Below, one piece after another: positions 18,775 through 26,723 of a DNA stretch of 64,000 nucleotides. Each line of letters starts with the position of its first letter. Position 1 is the first letter of the stretch. A model generated the notes under the pieces. It had not been told where the DNA came from. It made no database searches and saw nothing but the letters and a program-made list of their open reading frames with translations. The DNA is taken from the NCBI GenBank assembly GCA_022563195.1, contig JADFNV010000007.1, positions 35,982-99,981 on the forward strand, in the 5' to 3' direction. The translations under genes were made by a program, and so were the position numbers. Origin of the DNA: Pseudomonadota bacterium. Its GTDB lineage: Bacteria; Pseudomonadota; Gammaproteobacteria; Steroidobacterales; Woeseiaceae.

Positions 18775-19118
18775 GAGGTACAATCTTGCTGCTCTGCTGG
18801 CTGCCCTTCGTGGCTGTCGGCGCTGACACCGATCCTGCGAGCGGGCTTATCAGGAATCCGGGCTGGGAGCTTGTTCACGCGCATTGCGGCGGCTGTCATT
18901 CGCATGCATTGGTGACGAGTCAGCGCGCGGATCGCCAGACCTGGCTCGACATAATTCGCTGGATGCAGGCGACGCAAAATCTTTGGCAGTTTGCACCCGA
19001 CACCGAAACACAGATCCTCGATTACTTGGCAGCAAGCTATCCGCCGCAGCCAGATAGGCGCCGCGCCCCGATTCCTGTGAGCCTGATGCCCAAAACGGAA
19101 AAAGGCAGCCAACAATAA
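18771..19118 (+). CDS. small exported c-type cytochrome, electron acceptor of the sulfite dehydrogenase
   Basis: 115 residues from GTG 18771 (GTGA overlap with the molybdoenzyme). An N-terminal hydrophobic signal (LLLCWLPFVAVGA) precedes one haem-binding CGGCH at residues 39-43. A methionine near 69 (IIRWMQATQNLW) is the likely axial ligand. Size, single haem and position match SorB-type partner cytochromes. The proline-rich tail is not recognised. Confidence 0.85.
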   Translation: MRGTILLLCWLPFVAVGADTDPASGLIRNPGWELVHAHCGGCHSHALVTSQRADRQTWLDIIRWMQATQNLWQFAPDTETQILDYLAASYPPQPDRRRAPIPVSLMPKTEKGSQQ

Positions 19119-19234
19119 GCTGTGTTCAGAGTGTATTCATTTTGCGACATGTAGTCTGTCGACTTGTGATTGGGATACTATTGCCACGATTCCAATCAGG
19201 ACATTCATACGCTAAGGGCAAGAGGATACGAATC

Positions 19235-19783
19235 ATGAACAGGCGAAACTTGGTTTGCACTATCGGTGTCGCAAGTGCGCTGTTAATTTCAGGCATGGCC
19301 ATGGCATGGTCGGCCAACAAAATTGACAGAGAAGTCGACAACACGATCGAGGTCTTCAGGGAAGAAGTCAACGGCGCTGAAATTTTTCTCGACCAGGCTG
19401 CTGGTTATCTCGTATTCCCACGCGTCATTAAAATCGGCGTGGGAATTGGTGCTGAAACGGGCGAGGGCGCGCTGCGCATTGGCGGAGCAACCGTCGATTA
19501 CTACCGCACGTCAGCAGGCTCGATCGGCCTGCAACTTGGTGCGCAGGCGAAGTCGATCGTTATCGCGTTTATGACGATCGAGTCACTGAATAAGTTTCGC
19601 AACGCCAGTGGCTGGAAAGTCGGTGTCGATGGTTCCATCGCGTTAATCGACCTCGGTGTTGGTAAGACGATCGACACGCAAAACGTCAAGGATCCAGTAA
19701 TCGGGTTTATCTTCGGATCCAAGGGACTGATGTACAATCTGACGCTTGAAGGATCCAAGTTCACGAAACTCGACAAAACCTAA
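19235..19783 (+). CDS. exported SYLF/YSC84-domain lipid-binding protein
   Basis: 182 residues from ATG 19235, chosen because AGAGGA lies 8 bp upstream and a signal peptide (VCTIGVASALLISGMAMA) follows directly; the longer frame to 19142 is noncoding-like. The rest shows the SYLF pattern: short amphipathic helix, AAGYLVFPRVIK, glycine-rich strands and the closing GSKGLMYNLTLEGSKFTKL. Such proteins bind phosphoinositides in eukaryotes; bacterial periplasmic members are uncharacterised. Confidence 0.8.
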   Translation: MNRRNLVCTIGVASALLISGMAMAWSANKIDREVDNTIEVFREEVNGAEIFLDQAAGYLVFPRVIKIGVGIGAETGEGALRIGGATVDYYRTSAGSIGLQLGAQAKSIVIAFMTIESLNKFRNASGWKVGVDGSIALIDLGVGKTIDTQNVKDPVIGFIFGSKGLMYNLTLEGSKFTKLDKT

Positions 19784-20252
19784 ACGTCGCTCGCTGGGCA
19801 GGCGCATCGGCGAAGGCGCCCGTGCGGTCGGTGAACTCGGCCACGATATCGTAAACCGTCCTGGCGTATTGCCGGGCAAAGCGCATGGCTGGTTTCGCAG
19901 CTGGTTCGGCAGGGTCTGGAAGGTACGCGGCGGCGGCCTCTATGCCTGCGGCTATGTGGTAACGTTCATCTTCCTGGAAATTCGCACGGTTGTTAGCGAA
20001 ATCGCCACAAGCGAAAGCGTTCGCCAGTTCTTCACTGAGCAACTTCTCGAGTTTTTCTTCCGTTTTTTCGGCGAATCGTTTGCCAACATGATCCGCGCCT
20101 TCATATGGCCGGTCGAGATCGTAGGGTGGTGGCCGCCCATTGGCGCAATCGGCCTCGGCCTCGCCTTCGTTGCCTTCCCGAAATTCCTCAAGAAACCCAT
20201 CGAACATTGGTTGTTCGGCGACGAGGCGCCGGACGCAGATAAATCGTCGTAG
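19746..20252 (+). CDS. predicted small membrane protein of unknown function
   Basis: 168 residues if started at TTG 19746, overlapping the SYLF gene end by 38 bp. The first 60 residues are strongly basic, followed by a hydrophobic stretch near 65-82 (LYACGYVVTFIFLEI), an aromatic amphipathic stretch (LLEFFFRFFGESF) and a second hydrophobic segment near 128-146 (IGAIGLGLAFVAFP). I do not recognise the family. The overlap suggests coupling to the SYLF gene; internal GTG codons could be later starts. Confidence 0.55.
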   Translation: MKDPSSRNSTKPKRRSLGRRIGEGARAVGELGHDIVNRPGVLPGKAHGWFRSWFGRVWKVRGGGLYACGYVVTFIFLEIRTVVSEIATSESVRQFFTEQLLEFFFRFFGESFANMIRAFIWPVEIVGWWPPIGAIGLGLAFVAFPKFLKKPIEHWLFGDEAPDADKSS

Positions 20253-20609
20253 CGCGTTCGGCGCCCGGCGGCCCCGACACGGTAGCTCCTCTCGCTTAAT
20301 GTCGCTTCGACGTCCCTGTCTCGCTCCAATCGGCGAATCCTCGCTCTCGCTGTCCCTGCTCCGCTCGGCTTCGACGACGCTCGACGAGCCACCGTATCGT
20401 GGCCGCCCTGCGATCTTCGTGGGGACGGCGGGCGGGATGTTCCTCGCAAGACTCAGCAGGGGCGCGGAATCGGTGTGTTTGCTCGCGCGTCGTCCGGAGC
20501 GCTGCGACGCAGGACGCCAAAGCAAGCGCAGGCCGATGCGAGCGAGGCAGGATGCCGAGCGAGCTTAAGTGCGAGCAAATACCCGGAAACGTGCCCGTGT
20601 GATGGGCTC
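20253..20609. other. gene-free gap filled by dispersed repeat sequence
   Basis: No convincing gene. The gap holds repeat B copy 1 (20267-20407), about 40 bp of flank that also resembles the flank of copy 2, then GC-rich repeated GCTCGC/GCGAGC text, and ends in GGGCTCCTA at 20604-20612, whose CTA doubles as the stop codon of the fdsA remnant on the minus strand. Confidence 0.6.
20267..20407 (-). repeat. dispersed repeat B, copy 1 (141 bp)
   Basis: Reverse-oriented copy of the element at 42248-42388. Comparing the two by eye gives equal length (141 bp) and about five differences. The ends are inverted repeats: the outer 22 bases of one end match the other end at 19 positions (core CCCCGAYACGGTRGCTC). 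No convincing reading frame. Resembles a small non-autonomous element or REP-doublet-like sequence. Confidence 0.85.
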
Positions 20610-21029
20610 CTACGTGGTTTCGAGGATCTTGCCCTGCCGTTTGGCGTTTTCGTCGAAGCCGTGTTGCCAGGTGGAACGATGCTGCGCTGGCGCGACCTGC
20701 ACGGCGGTAACCTTGTACTCCGGGCAATCGGTGGCCCAATCACTGTATTCGGTCGTCACGACATTCGCGCCGGTTTCGGGGTTGTGGAAGGTCGTGTAAA
20801 CGACGCCGGGCTGCACTTTGGTCGTTATCGTGGCCCGTAACGTGATGTCGCCCTTGCGGCTTGTCAGTGATACGAGCTCTCCATCCTTGATGCCACGCAA
20901 TTCGGCATCACTCGGATGCATTTCGAGCAGGTCCTCGCCATACCACACCATGTTGGGCGTGCGACGTGTCTGCGCACCCACATTGTATTGCGAGAGAATG
21001 CGCCCGGTTGTTAGCAGTAACGGCGTGCC
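20610..21029 (-). pseudogene. C-terminal fragment of formate dehydrogenase alpha subunit (fdsA remnant)
   Basis: About 140 codons on the minus strand align with the tail of the intact alpha subunit encoded at 22155-24341: PLLLTTGRILSQYNVGAQTRR, GVVYTTFHNPETGANVV and SDWATDCPEYKVTAVQV against near-identical blocks in the intact gene. The similarity begins at about 21023 and runs to a natural stop at 20610. The open frame upstream to 21416 is unrelated sequence (a tRNA-like scrap, a terminator), so the enzyme head is gone. The remnant keeps its own tail (GKILETT) and differs at many positions from the intact copy, so it is an old, distinct allele. It is collinear with fdhD-fdsG-fdsB on the same strand. 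Confidence 0.85.
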
Positions 21030-21071
21030 TAGACGGCCAACGGAAACGGGTCTAGGTCGATTTGCATATAA

Positions 21072-21096
21072 TTCGAAAATCCTGTCCCCGCTACCA
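21072..21096 (+). pseudogene. tRNA 3'-end-like fragment
   Basis: TTCGAAAATCCTGT followed by CCCCGCTACCA reads like a T-loop, 3' T-stem strand, 3' acceptor strand, discriminator A and CCA end of a tRNA. The T-loop has two extra bases and no matching 5' half lies upstream, so it is a fragment. It is followed after 8 bp by a strong terminator, the normal arrangement behind a tRNA gene. The isoacceptor cannot be assigned. Confidence 0.45.
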
Positions 21097-21104
21097 AATA
21101 AAAC

Positions 21105-21141
21105 ACGTCGGGCCCGGTTTTTTTCGGGTCCGGCGTTTTTT
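21105..21141 (+). terminator. strong rho-independent terminator
   Basis: A 12-bp stem (ACGTCGGGCCCG pairing with CGGGTCCGGCGT, two G-U pairs in RNA) encloses an 8-base T-rich loop and runs into a six-T tract. Rightward orientation. No complete gene ends here, only the tRNA-like scrap, so it was probably carried in with it. It would also insulate the fdsA1 block from upstream transcription. Confidence 0.8.
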
Positions 21142-21451
21142 GTTGGTAATGAGCAAGGTTTGGTCGCAATCCGCACCGACCGGGAACCGCTTGCCCGTAT
21201 TGGGGCTCTTAGGCAGCGCGCCGTGGTTGTTGGGCCTTGTCTATATCGTAGGTGGTCTGAAGAACTAAAGAGAGCTTTGGTATTGTGCGCGGCGAGAAGT
21301 TCGCGGACAATAATCGGTAGCTGGTCGCCCTGCGCGGCGTTATGGAGCATGAAAACCTCTGTGCGGCGGGCGGCGTGGCGCCACTTCGAGTGCTTTCCGC
21401 TATGCTGCTTTTTCAAGCGGACTTTGGCCTCAAGGAATATGGAGGAATCAC

Positions 21452-22168
21452 ATGTGGAATGAAGTTAGGGGACTCCGCGATGGCATAGATTGGGGCACGC
21501 CGCCGCGTGACGGTAAACCGGTCACTCTGACCGTGGACGGGGTGGAGGTGACGGTGCCCGAGGGTAGCTCAGTCATGCTCGCAGCAGTGGAGGCGGACCG
21601 CGCCGTGCCGAAGCTTTGCGCTACTGACATGCTTGAGGCTTTTGGCAGCTGCCGTGTTTGCCTCGTCGAGATCGAGGGGCAGCGCGGCTACCCCGCGAGT
21701 TGCACGACGCTCGTGGCGCCCGGTATGGTCGTAAGGACCCAGTCCGACCGCCTTGCGGAGCTGCGCAAGGGTGTCATGGAGCTCTATCTGTCAGACTTTC
21801 CCGAGTCCGAGATTCCCGACGGTTGGAGCGAGTTCCATCGCACGCTCGAGGAGGTCGGCATCACCGGTCACCGCTACGGCAAGGGCCGGAATCACTTCGA
21901 TCTGCCCGTCGACGACTCGAACCCCTATTTCTTGTTTGACCCGGCGAAGTGCATTGTCTGCAGCCGCTGTGTCAGAGCCTGCGCGGAAGTGCAGGGAACG
22001 TTCGCTTTGACGATCCAGGGTCGCGCATTCGAATCCAAAGTTGCGGCGAGCCAGGACGAGCCTTTTATGGAATCCGAATGCGTGAGTTGCGGAGCCTGTG
22101 TTCAGGCGTGTCCAAGCCATGCGTTGGTAGAGAAGAGCCTGTTCCCAGGAGGGTATGAACGTGCCTAA
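21452..22168 (+). CDS. formate dehydrogenase, ferredoxin-like half of the alpha subunit (split fdsA, N-terminal part)
   Basis: 238 residues equal to the N-terminal third of FdsA/NuoG-type alpha subunits. A [2Fe-2S] domain with cysteines in LCATDMLEAFGSCRVC and a later CTT, a His/Cys [4Fe-4S] region, then two [4Fe-4S] ferredoxin motifs, CIVCSRCVRAC and CVSCGACVQAC. It would pass electrons from the molybdenum site to the NuoE/NuoF-like subunits. GGAGGA stands 5 bp before ATG 21452. In most bacteria this is fused to the catalytic domain; here it is a separate gene overlapping the next by 14 bp in another frame. Confidence 0.85.
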   Translation: MWNEVRGLRDGIDWGTPPRDGKPVTLTVDGVEVTVPEGSSVMLAAVEADRAVPKLCATDMLEAFGSCRVCLVEIEGQRGYPASCTTLVAPGMVVRTQSDRLAELRKGVMELYLSDFPESEIPDGWSEFHRTLEEVGITGHRYGKGRNHFDLPVDDSNPYFLFDPAKCIVCSRCVRACAEVQGTFALTIQGRAFESKVAASQDEPFMESECVSCGACVQACPSHALVEKSLFPGGYERA

Positions 22169-24341
22169 CCCACGTAAGCCCGAAAAAGAGACGATCACGA
22201 TCTGTGCCTACTGCGGCGTTGGCTGCGGTTTCAAAGCGGAGACGATCGGCGACGAAATCGTACGCATGACGCCGTGGAAGGAAGGAAAGGCCAACCACGG
22301 TCACAGTTGTGTCAAAGGCCGCTTCGCATATGACTACTGGTGCCATCCCGATCGGATCAAGACGCCAATGATCCGCGACAGCATCGAGGAGCCCTGGCAA
22401 GAGGTCAGCTGGGACGAAGCATTCGCTCACGCCGCGAGCGAGCTAAAACGCATACAGGCGAAATACGGCCGCAGTTCAGTCGGTGGAGTCTCGAGCTCCC
22501 GCTGTACTAACGAAGAGATCTTTCTTACTACGAAACTAGTGCGCGCTGTGTTCGGCAACAACAATATCGATAACTGCGCACGCATATGTCACTCCCCGAC
22601 CCAGTTCGGGCTCTCCGCCACCGTGGGTGCCGGGGCTGCGAGTCAACATTTCGATTCCATTCTCCAGGCCGACGTCATTATGGTGGTCGGTGCGAACCCC
22701 ACCGAGGGTCATCCCGTTTTCGGCTCGACAATGAAGCGCCGCATCCGTCAGGGTGCGAAGCTCATCGTAATCGATCCTCGCCGTACCGAGACCGTCGACA
22801 GTCCGCACTGCCGCGCTGATGTCCACCTGGCGCTACGGCCCGGCACCAACGTCGCGATCCTCAATAGCATCGCCCACGTCATCGTTCGCGAGAACAGGCA
22901 CGATGAGGAGTTCATCAAGTCGCGTTGCGAGTGGCAGGAGTTTGAGCACTGGGCCGAGCTGGTCGGCAGCGAAGAGTACTCACCTGACAAGATCGGGCCT
23001 ATCGCTGGCGTCGATCCCGAGGATATTCGGCGCGCCGCGAGGATTTACTCAACGGGACCGCGAAGCACTATCTATTACGGCCTCGGCGTGACCGAGCACT
23101 CGCAAGGGTCGACAGGCGTCATGTGCCTCGGCAACCTCGGTCTCGCCTGCGGCATGTACGGTCGTGAAGGCGTCGGCGTGAATCCGCTGCGTGGCCAGGG
23201 CAACGTGCAGGGCGGCAGTTGTCTCGGTAGCTGGCCGCATGTCTTCAGCGGCTACCGCTTTGTCACCGACGATGCGACCCGAAAGACCTTCGAAGCCGCG
23301 TGGGGCGTCGAACTCGACAGTGAGCCCGGCCTGCGGTTGCCGAACATGTTTGACGCAGCACTGACAGGACACTTCAAGGGCATGTATATCATGGGCGAAG
23401 ACCCGGTGCAGTCCGATCCGAATCAGACTCATGTCATCGCAGCGTTTCGCAAAATGGAATGCGTCATCCTTCATGATCTGTTCCTCAACGAAACGTCGAA
23501 ATATGCGCATGTCTTCCTGCCAGGCAGCTCTTCACTCGAGAAAGACGGCACGTTTACGAGCGCCGAGCGACGAATTGGGCGGGTACGCCAAGTCGTCAAG
23601 CCGGTGGCAGGTTATCAGGACTGGGAAGTGACGGTGAAGCTGATGAATGCGATGGGCTACGACGTCCAATACGCGCATGCCGGCGAGGTGCTCGACGAGC
23701 TCGCGCGCCTTACGCCGGCGTACAGCGGAGCGAGCTTCGAGCTGATCGACCGCGTCGGGTCGGCGCAATGGCCGGTCAACGAGGCCGCGCCCGAGGGCAC
23801 CGAGGTGCTGCACACCGAGCAGTTTCCCCGGGCCAACGGTCTCGGGACCTTCATGCTCACAGCGTTTGTTCCGACGCGCGAGCGGGTTAGCGACCAGTAT
23901 CCCCTGCTCCTGACCACTGGCCGCATCCTGAGCCAGTACAACGTCGGCACGCAGACGCGCCGCACCGCGAATTCGCAATGGCATCCCGAAGACGTTCTGG
24001 AAATGTCTCTCGGCGACATGCAAACGCGCGGCCTGCGCGCGGGTGACAGCGTCACGATCACCAGCCGATTTGGCTCGACACAGCTCAAAGTTGTGGAATC
24101 CGTACGCGTGAATCCAGGCGTGATCTATACGACATTCCACCATGCGGAAACCAAAGCCAATGTCGTGACTAGCGACCTGTCCGACTGGGCCACGAACTGT
24201 CCCGAGTACAAGGTTACAGCGGTGGAAGTGACAAAGGTCACATCGCCCGAGCGGCAGCGCGCAGAATCGAGCGTCACACGACCAGCGCAGCAAGAACGTG
24301 AGACCGAGGAAATCGCCGTGGCCGAGGAAGTCAGAACATGA
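22155..24341 (+). CDS. fdsA: formate dehydrogenase, molybdenum catalytic half of the alpha subunit (split fdsA, C-terminal part)
   Basis: 728 residues. A [4Fe-4S] motif CAYCGVGC with a fourth cysteine in HSCVKG (Cys17, 20, 24, 52) opens the protein. The active-site pair Cys145-His146 lies in NCARICHSPT, so this is a cysteine, not selenocysteine, enzyme. Bis-MGD domains and the C-terminal beta-barrel (LLLTTGRILSQYNVG...SDWATNCPEYKV) follow. It oxidises formate to CO2. AGGAGGG is 1 bp before ATG 22155 but 7 bp before GTG 22161, so the latter may be used. Together the two halves total about 966 residues, a normal FdsA length, which argues for a natural split rather than loss. Confidence 0.95.
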   Translation: MNVPNPRKPEKETITICAYCGVGCGFKAETIGDEIVRMTPWKEGKANHGHSCVKGRFAYDYWCHPDRIKTPMIRDSIEEPWQEVSWDEAFAHAASELKRIQAKYGRSSVGGVSSSRCTNEEIFLTTKLVRAVFGNNNIDNCARICHSPTQFGLSATVGAGAASQHFDSILQADVIMVVGANPTEGHPVFGSTMKRRIRQGAKLIVIDPRRTETVDSPHCRADVHLALRPGTNVAILNSIAHVIVRENRHDEEFIKSRCEWQEFEHWAELVGSEEYSPDKIGPIAGVDPEDIRRAARIYSTGPRSTIYYGLGVTEHSQGSTGVMCLGNLGLACGMYGREGVGVNPLRGQGNVQGGSCLGSWPHVFSGYRFVTDDATRKTFEAAWGVELDSEPGLRLPNMFDAALTGHFKGMYIMGEDPVQSDPNQTHVIAAFRKMECVILHDLFLNETSKYAHVFLPGSSSLEKDGTFTSAERRIGRVRQVVKPVAGYQDWEVTVKLMNAMGYDVQYAHAGEVLDELARLTPAYSGASFELIDRVGSAQWPVNEAAPEGTEVLHTEQFPRANGLGTFMLTAFVPTRERVSDQYPLLLTTGRILSQYNVGTQTRRTANSQWHPEDVLEMSLGDMQTRGLRAGDSVTITSRFGSTQLKVVESVRVNPGVIYTTFHHAETKANVVTSDLSDWATNCPEYKVTAVEVTKVTSPERQRAESSVTRPAQQERETEEIAVAEEVRT

Positions 24342-24628
24342 CCGACGACGAGCAGCCGGCCGTTGCGGGTCCCGTCATCGATCTGGAGCAACTGATTTCG
24401 ATGGCGAATCAAATTGGCGACTTCTACGCGCCTTACCCGCCCGAGCGCGCTCGCGAAGGGATGCGCAATCATTTGCGGACAAACTGGGACCCGCGCATGC
24501 GAAACGCGCTGCTCGAACACATTGATACGGGCGGAGACGGTCTTGATACACGCGTCATCGACGCAGTGCAGCTATTGCGTGAAAAGGCGGCAGACAAGAG
24601 TGGCTATTACGGCCCGCCGCAGGCCTGA
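24338..24628 (+). CDS. fdsD: formate dehydrogenase delta subunit
   Basis: 96 residues, starting with ATGA overlap on the alpha subunit. The core LISMANQIGDFYAPYPPERA and LRTNWDPRMRNALLEHI are characteristic of FdsD, a small subunit or assembly factor of cytoplasmic NAD-dependent formate dehydrogenases. It closes the rightward fds block and faces fdsB, which ends 75 bp away on the other strand. Confidence 0.92.
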   Translation: MTDDEQPAVAGPVIDLEQLISMANQIGDFYAPYPPERAREGMRNHLRTNWDPRMRNALLEHIDTGGDGLDTRVIDAVQLLREKAADKSGYYGPPQA

Positions 24629-24702
24629 GGATCACACCATAGCCTTGAGGCTGCGTCGGGAAGTGATCCTGAACACGGTGAGAATTGTCGCATAGCCAAA
24701 GT

Positions 24703-26253
24703 TCATTTCTGTGGTTCCTGCGAGGGCGCAAAATCTTCAGCAAAGTATTTCAGAACACTTCGCACGGGAAGCGGGGTCAATCCGCCCATTGCACATAACG
24801 AGGCGTGCTCCATCGTGTCACATAATTCGAGCAGCAACTCATGGTTTTCGTCACGGTTTTCGTCGGCAATCATGCGGTCTATGATCTCTACGCCACGCAC
24901 AGAGCCAATTCGGCACGGCGTGCATTTGCCGCAGGATTCAATCGCACAGAACTCCATGGCAAAGCGCGCTTGTTGCGCCATGTCGACTGTATCGTCGAAT
25001 ACGACAATCCCGCCGTGCCCGAGCATTGCGCCAATATCGAGGAAGGCCTCGTAATCGAGTGGCGTATCGAGCTGGTCTTCCGGAATATAGGCGCCGAGCG
25101 GCCCGCCGACCTGCACGGCCCTGATGGGTCGCCCGCTGGCCGTTCCGCCACCCCAGTCTTCGATTATTTCTCGAAGCGTCAGGCCGAACGCCTTCTCGAC
25201 GAGGCCGCCGCGCTTGATGTTGCCCGCCAACTGGAATGCCAGGGTGCCGGTCGAGCGATTGACGCCGTACGCCGCGTACTTTTCGCCGCCCAGGTTAACG
25301 ATATTCGGTACTGAGGCGAGCGTGATGACGTTGTTAACGATTGTCGGCTTGCCGAACAGTCCCTCGATCGCCGGTAGCGGTGGCCTGTAGCGGACTACGC
25401 CAGCTTTGCCTTCCAGGCTTTCGAGCATCGCCGTCTCTTCGCCGCATACATAGGAGCCGGCGCCCAGGTGTACATCGACGTCGAAGTCGAAGCCGCTGCC
25501 CTGGATGTCGTTGCCCAGCCAGCCCGCCTCGCGAGCTGCGACGATCGCACGCATCAGGATGGAGTAGGTCAACGGATACTCCGCGCGCAAGTAGATATAG
25601 CCTCGGCTCGCACCAACGGCAAATCCGGCGATCATCATTCCCTCGATCAACGCAAGCGGGTCGCTTTCCATCAATATCCGGTCGGAAAAAGTGCCGCTGT
25701 CGCCTTCGTCGGCGTTGCAGGTAATGTACTTCTGCTCGGCGTCGGTGTCGGCTACCGTCTGCCACTTGATGCCGGCCGGAAATGCCGCGCCGCCACGACC
25801 GCGCAAACCAGACGTCTTGATCATATCGATGACTGGCTGCGGTCCGGATTTAAACGCTTTCGATACTGCCGTGAAGCCCTGGTGTGCGGTGAAATCGTCA
25901 ATCGACAATGGGTCGATCAGGCCACAGCGCCAGAACGTCCAGCGATCCTGGTTAATCAAGTAAGGAATTTCATCGGTCGGTCCGACGCGCTTGGCGTGCT
26001 TACCGCCCGTCAACAGGCCGGACTTGAACAGGTCCGGAATGTCCGCGGGCTCGATGTTTCCGTAGGCAATGCGCTTGTCGTCCACAACAACTTCGACCAT
26101 GGGCTCAAGCCACGTAGCGCCCCACGACCCGTTTCGAATGAGCTCGATTTTCTCGCCCGATTCCTTGGCATGCCTGGCGATCGCGATTGCCACCTCATCA
26201 GCACCGACCGAAATTGCGGCCGTTTCGCGTGGCACATATATTCGGGTGGCCAT
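24703..26253 (-). CDS. fdsB: NAD-dependent formate dehydrogenase beta subunit (NuoF-like)
   Basis: 516 residues. The FMN/NADH-binding region with SGLRGRGGAAFPAGIKW (about 169-185) and NADEGDSGTF is followed by the [4Fe-4S] motif ESCGKCTPCRIG near 450. It reduces NAD+ with electrons from the alpha subunit. The start ATG overlaps the fdsG stop by one base (TGATG). It reads toward the rightward fdsD gene, an unusual convergent layout for subunits of one enzyme. Confidence 0.95.
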   Translation of the reverse strand: MATRIYVPRETAAISVGADEVAIAIARHAKESGEKIELIRNGSWGATWLEPMVEVVVDDKRIAYGNIEPADIPDLFKSGLLTGGKHAKRVGPTDEIPYLINQDRWTFWRCGLIDPLSIDDFTAHQGFTAVSKAFKSGPQPVIDMIKTSGLRGRGGAAFPAGIKWQTVADTDAEQKYITCNADEGDSGTFSDRILMESDPLALIEGMMIAGFAVGASRGYIYLRAEYPLTYSILMRAIVAAREAGWLGNDIQGSGFDFDVDVHLGAGSYVCGEETAMLESLEGKAGVVRYRPPLPAIEGLFGKPTIVNNVITLASVPNIVNLGGEKYAAYGVNRSTGTLAFQLAGNIKRGGLVEKAFGLTLREIIEDWGGGTASGRPIRAVQVGGPLGAYIPEDQLDTPLDYEAFLDIGAMLGHGGIVVFDDTVDMAQQARFAMEFCAIESCGKCTPCRIGSVRGVEIIDRMIADENRDENHELLLELCDTMEHASLCAMGGLTPLPVRSVLKYFAEDFAPSQEPQK

Positions 26254-26723
26254 CAGCGCGCCTCGTTCATCGTGGCGACTATCTCGTCAAAGCGGTCCGC
26301 GTTGACCCGGCCGAAGGTTTTGCCATCCACCATGATGGCCGGGGAACAAGCGCAGTTGCCGAGACAGTAAACCGGCTCGAGCGTCACATCGTCGTTGCTC
26401 TCATGCATGCCGAGGCCGAGCGATTCCTGTGCGTGTTCGGAAAGTTCGCGACTTCCCATGGATTGGCACGCCTCCGCTTCACAGATCTTGACGACATGCT
26501 TGCCCGGCGGTGACGTTCGAAAGTCGTGGTAATAACTAACGACGCCATGTACATCGGCGCGCGACAGGTTGAGTTCTGACGCGAGTTGTCGAATCGCGTC
26601 GTCGGTAATCCAGCCGAACCGGTCTACGAACACGCGCAGAATCTGCACGAGCATCTCCGGGCGCGCGTCGAAACTCGCAATGATGTCGCTGGCTACCTGT
26701 TTGTCATAGGCTTGTGTTGTCAT
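26253..26723 (-). CDS. fdsG: NAD-dependent formate dehydrogenase gamma subunit (NuoE-like)
   Basis: 156 residues with a thioredoxin-like [2Fe-2S] fold; cluster cysteines are visible in ICEAEACQSMGS and YCLGNCACSPAIM. The N-terminal helix bundle (LVQILRVFVDRFGWITDDAI) is that of NuoE. It pairs with FdsB to form the diaphorase unit. It overlaps fdhD by ATGA and fdsB by one base, so fdhD-fdsG-fdsB form one transcript. Confidence 0.94.
   Translation of the reverse strand: MTTQAYDKQVASDIIASFDARPEMLVQILRVFVDRFGWITDDAIRQLASELNLSRADVHGVVSYYHDFRTSPPGKHVVKICEAEACQSMGSRELSEHAQESLGLGMHESNDDVTLEPVYCLGNCACSPAIMVDGKTFGRVNADRFDEIVATMNEAR

Larger units (their letters stand above)
21030..21451. other. gap between fdsA remnant and intact fds block
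   Basis: Apart from the tRNA-like 3' end and its terminator, I see no supported gene. A 39-codon frame (21149-21268) with one hydrophobic segment follows the terminator, but has no ribosome site or recognised family. The right end supplies the ribosome site GGAGGA before fdsA1. Confidence 0.5.

Noticed and set aside
21149..21268. A 39-codon frame with one hydrophobic segment after the terminator
   Set aside because: No ribosome site, no known family, and it sits in scar DNA; kept only as a note.
20610..21416. A 268-codon leftward open frame taken as an intact gene
   Set aside because: Only the last ~140 codons resemble a protein (FdsA tail). The upstream part crosses a tRNA-like 3' end and a strong rightward terminator and shows no coding character, so the frame is a chance fusion.
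23532..24293. A 253-codon leftward frame opposite the formate dehydrogenase catalytic gene
   Set aside because: Mirror frame of a GC-rich gene; contains no recognisable domain.
24629..24669. GGATCAC...GTGATCC inverted repeat between convergent fdsD and fdsB, considered as a terminator
   Set aside because: Arms are only 7 bp with a 27-base loop and no T tract on either side, so termination is not supported.
25468..26370. A 300-codon rightward frame, and another at 24841-25314
   Set aside because: Both are antisense to fdsB/fdsG, whose motifs are unmistakable; no family likeness and no ribosome site.
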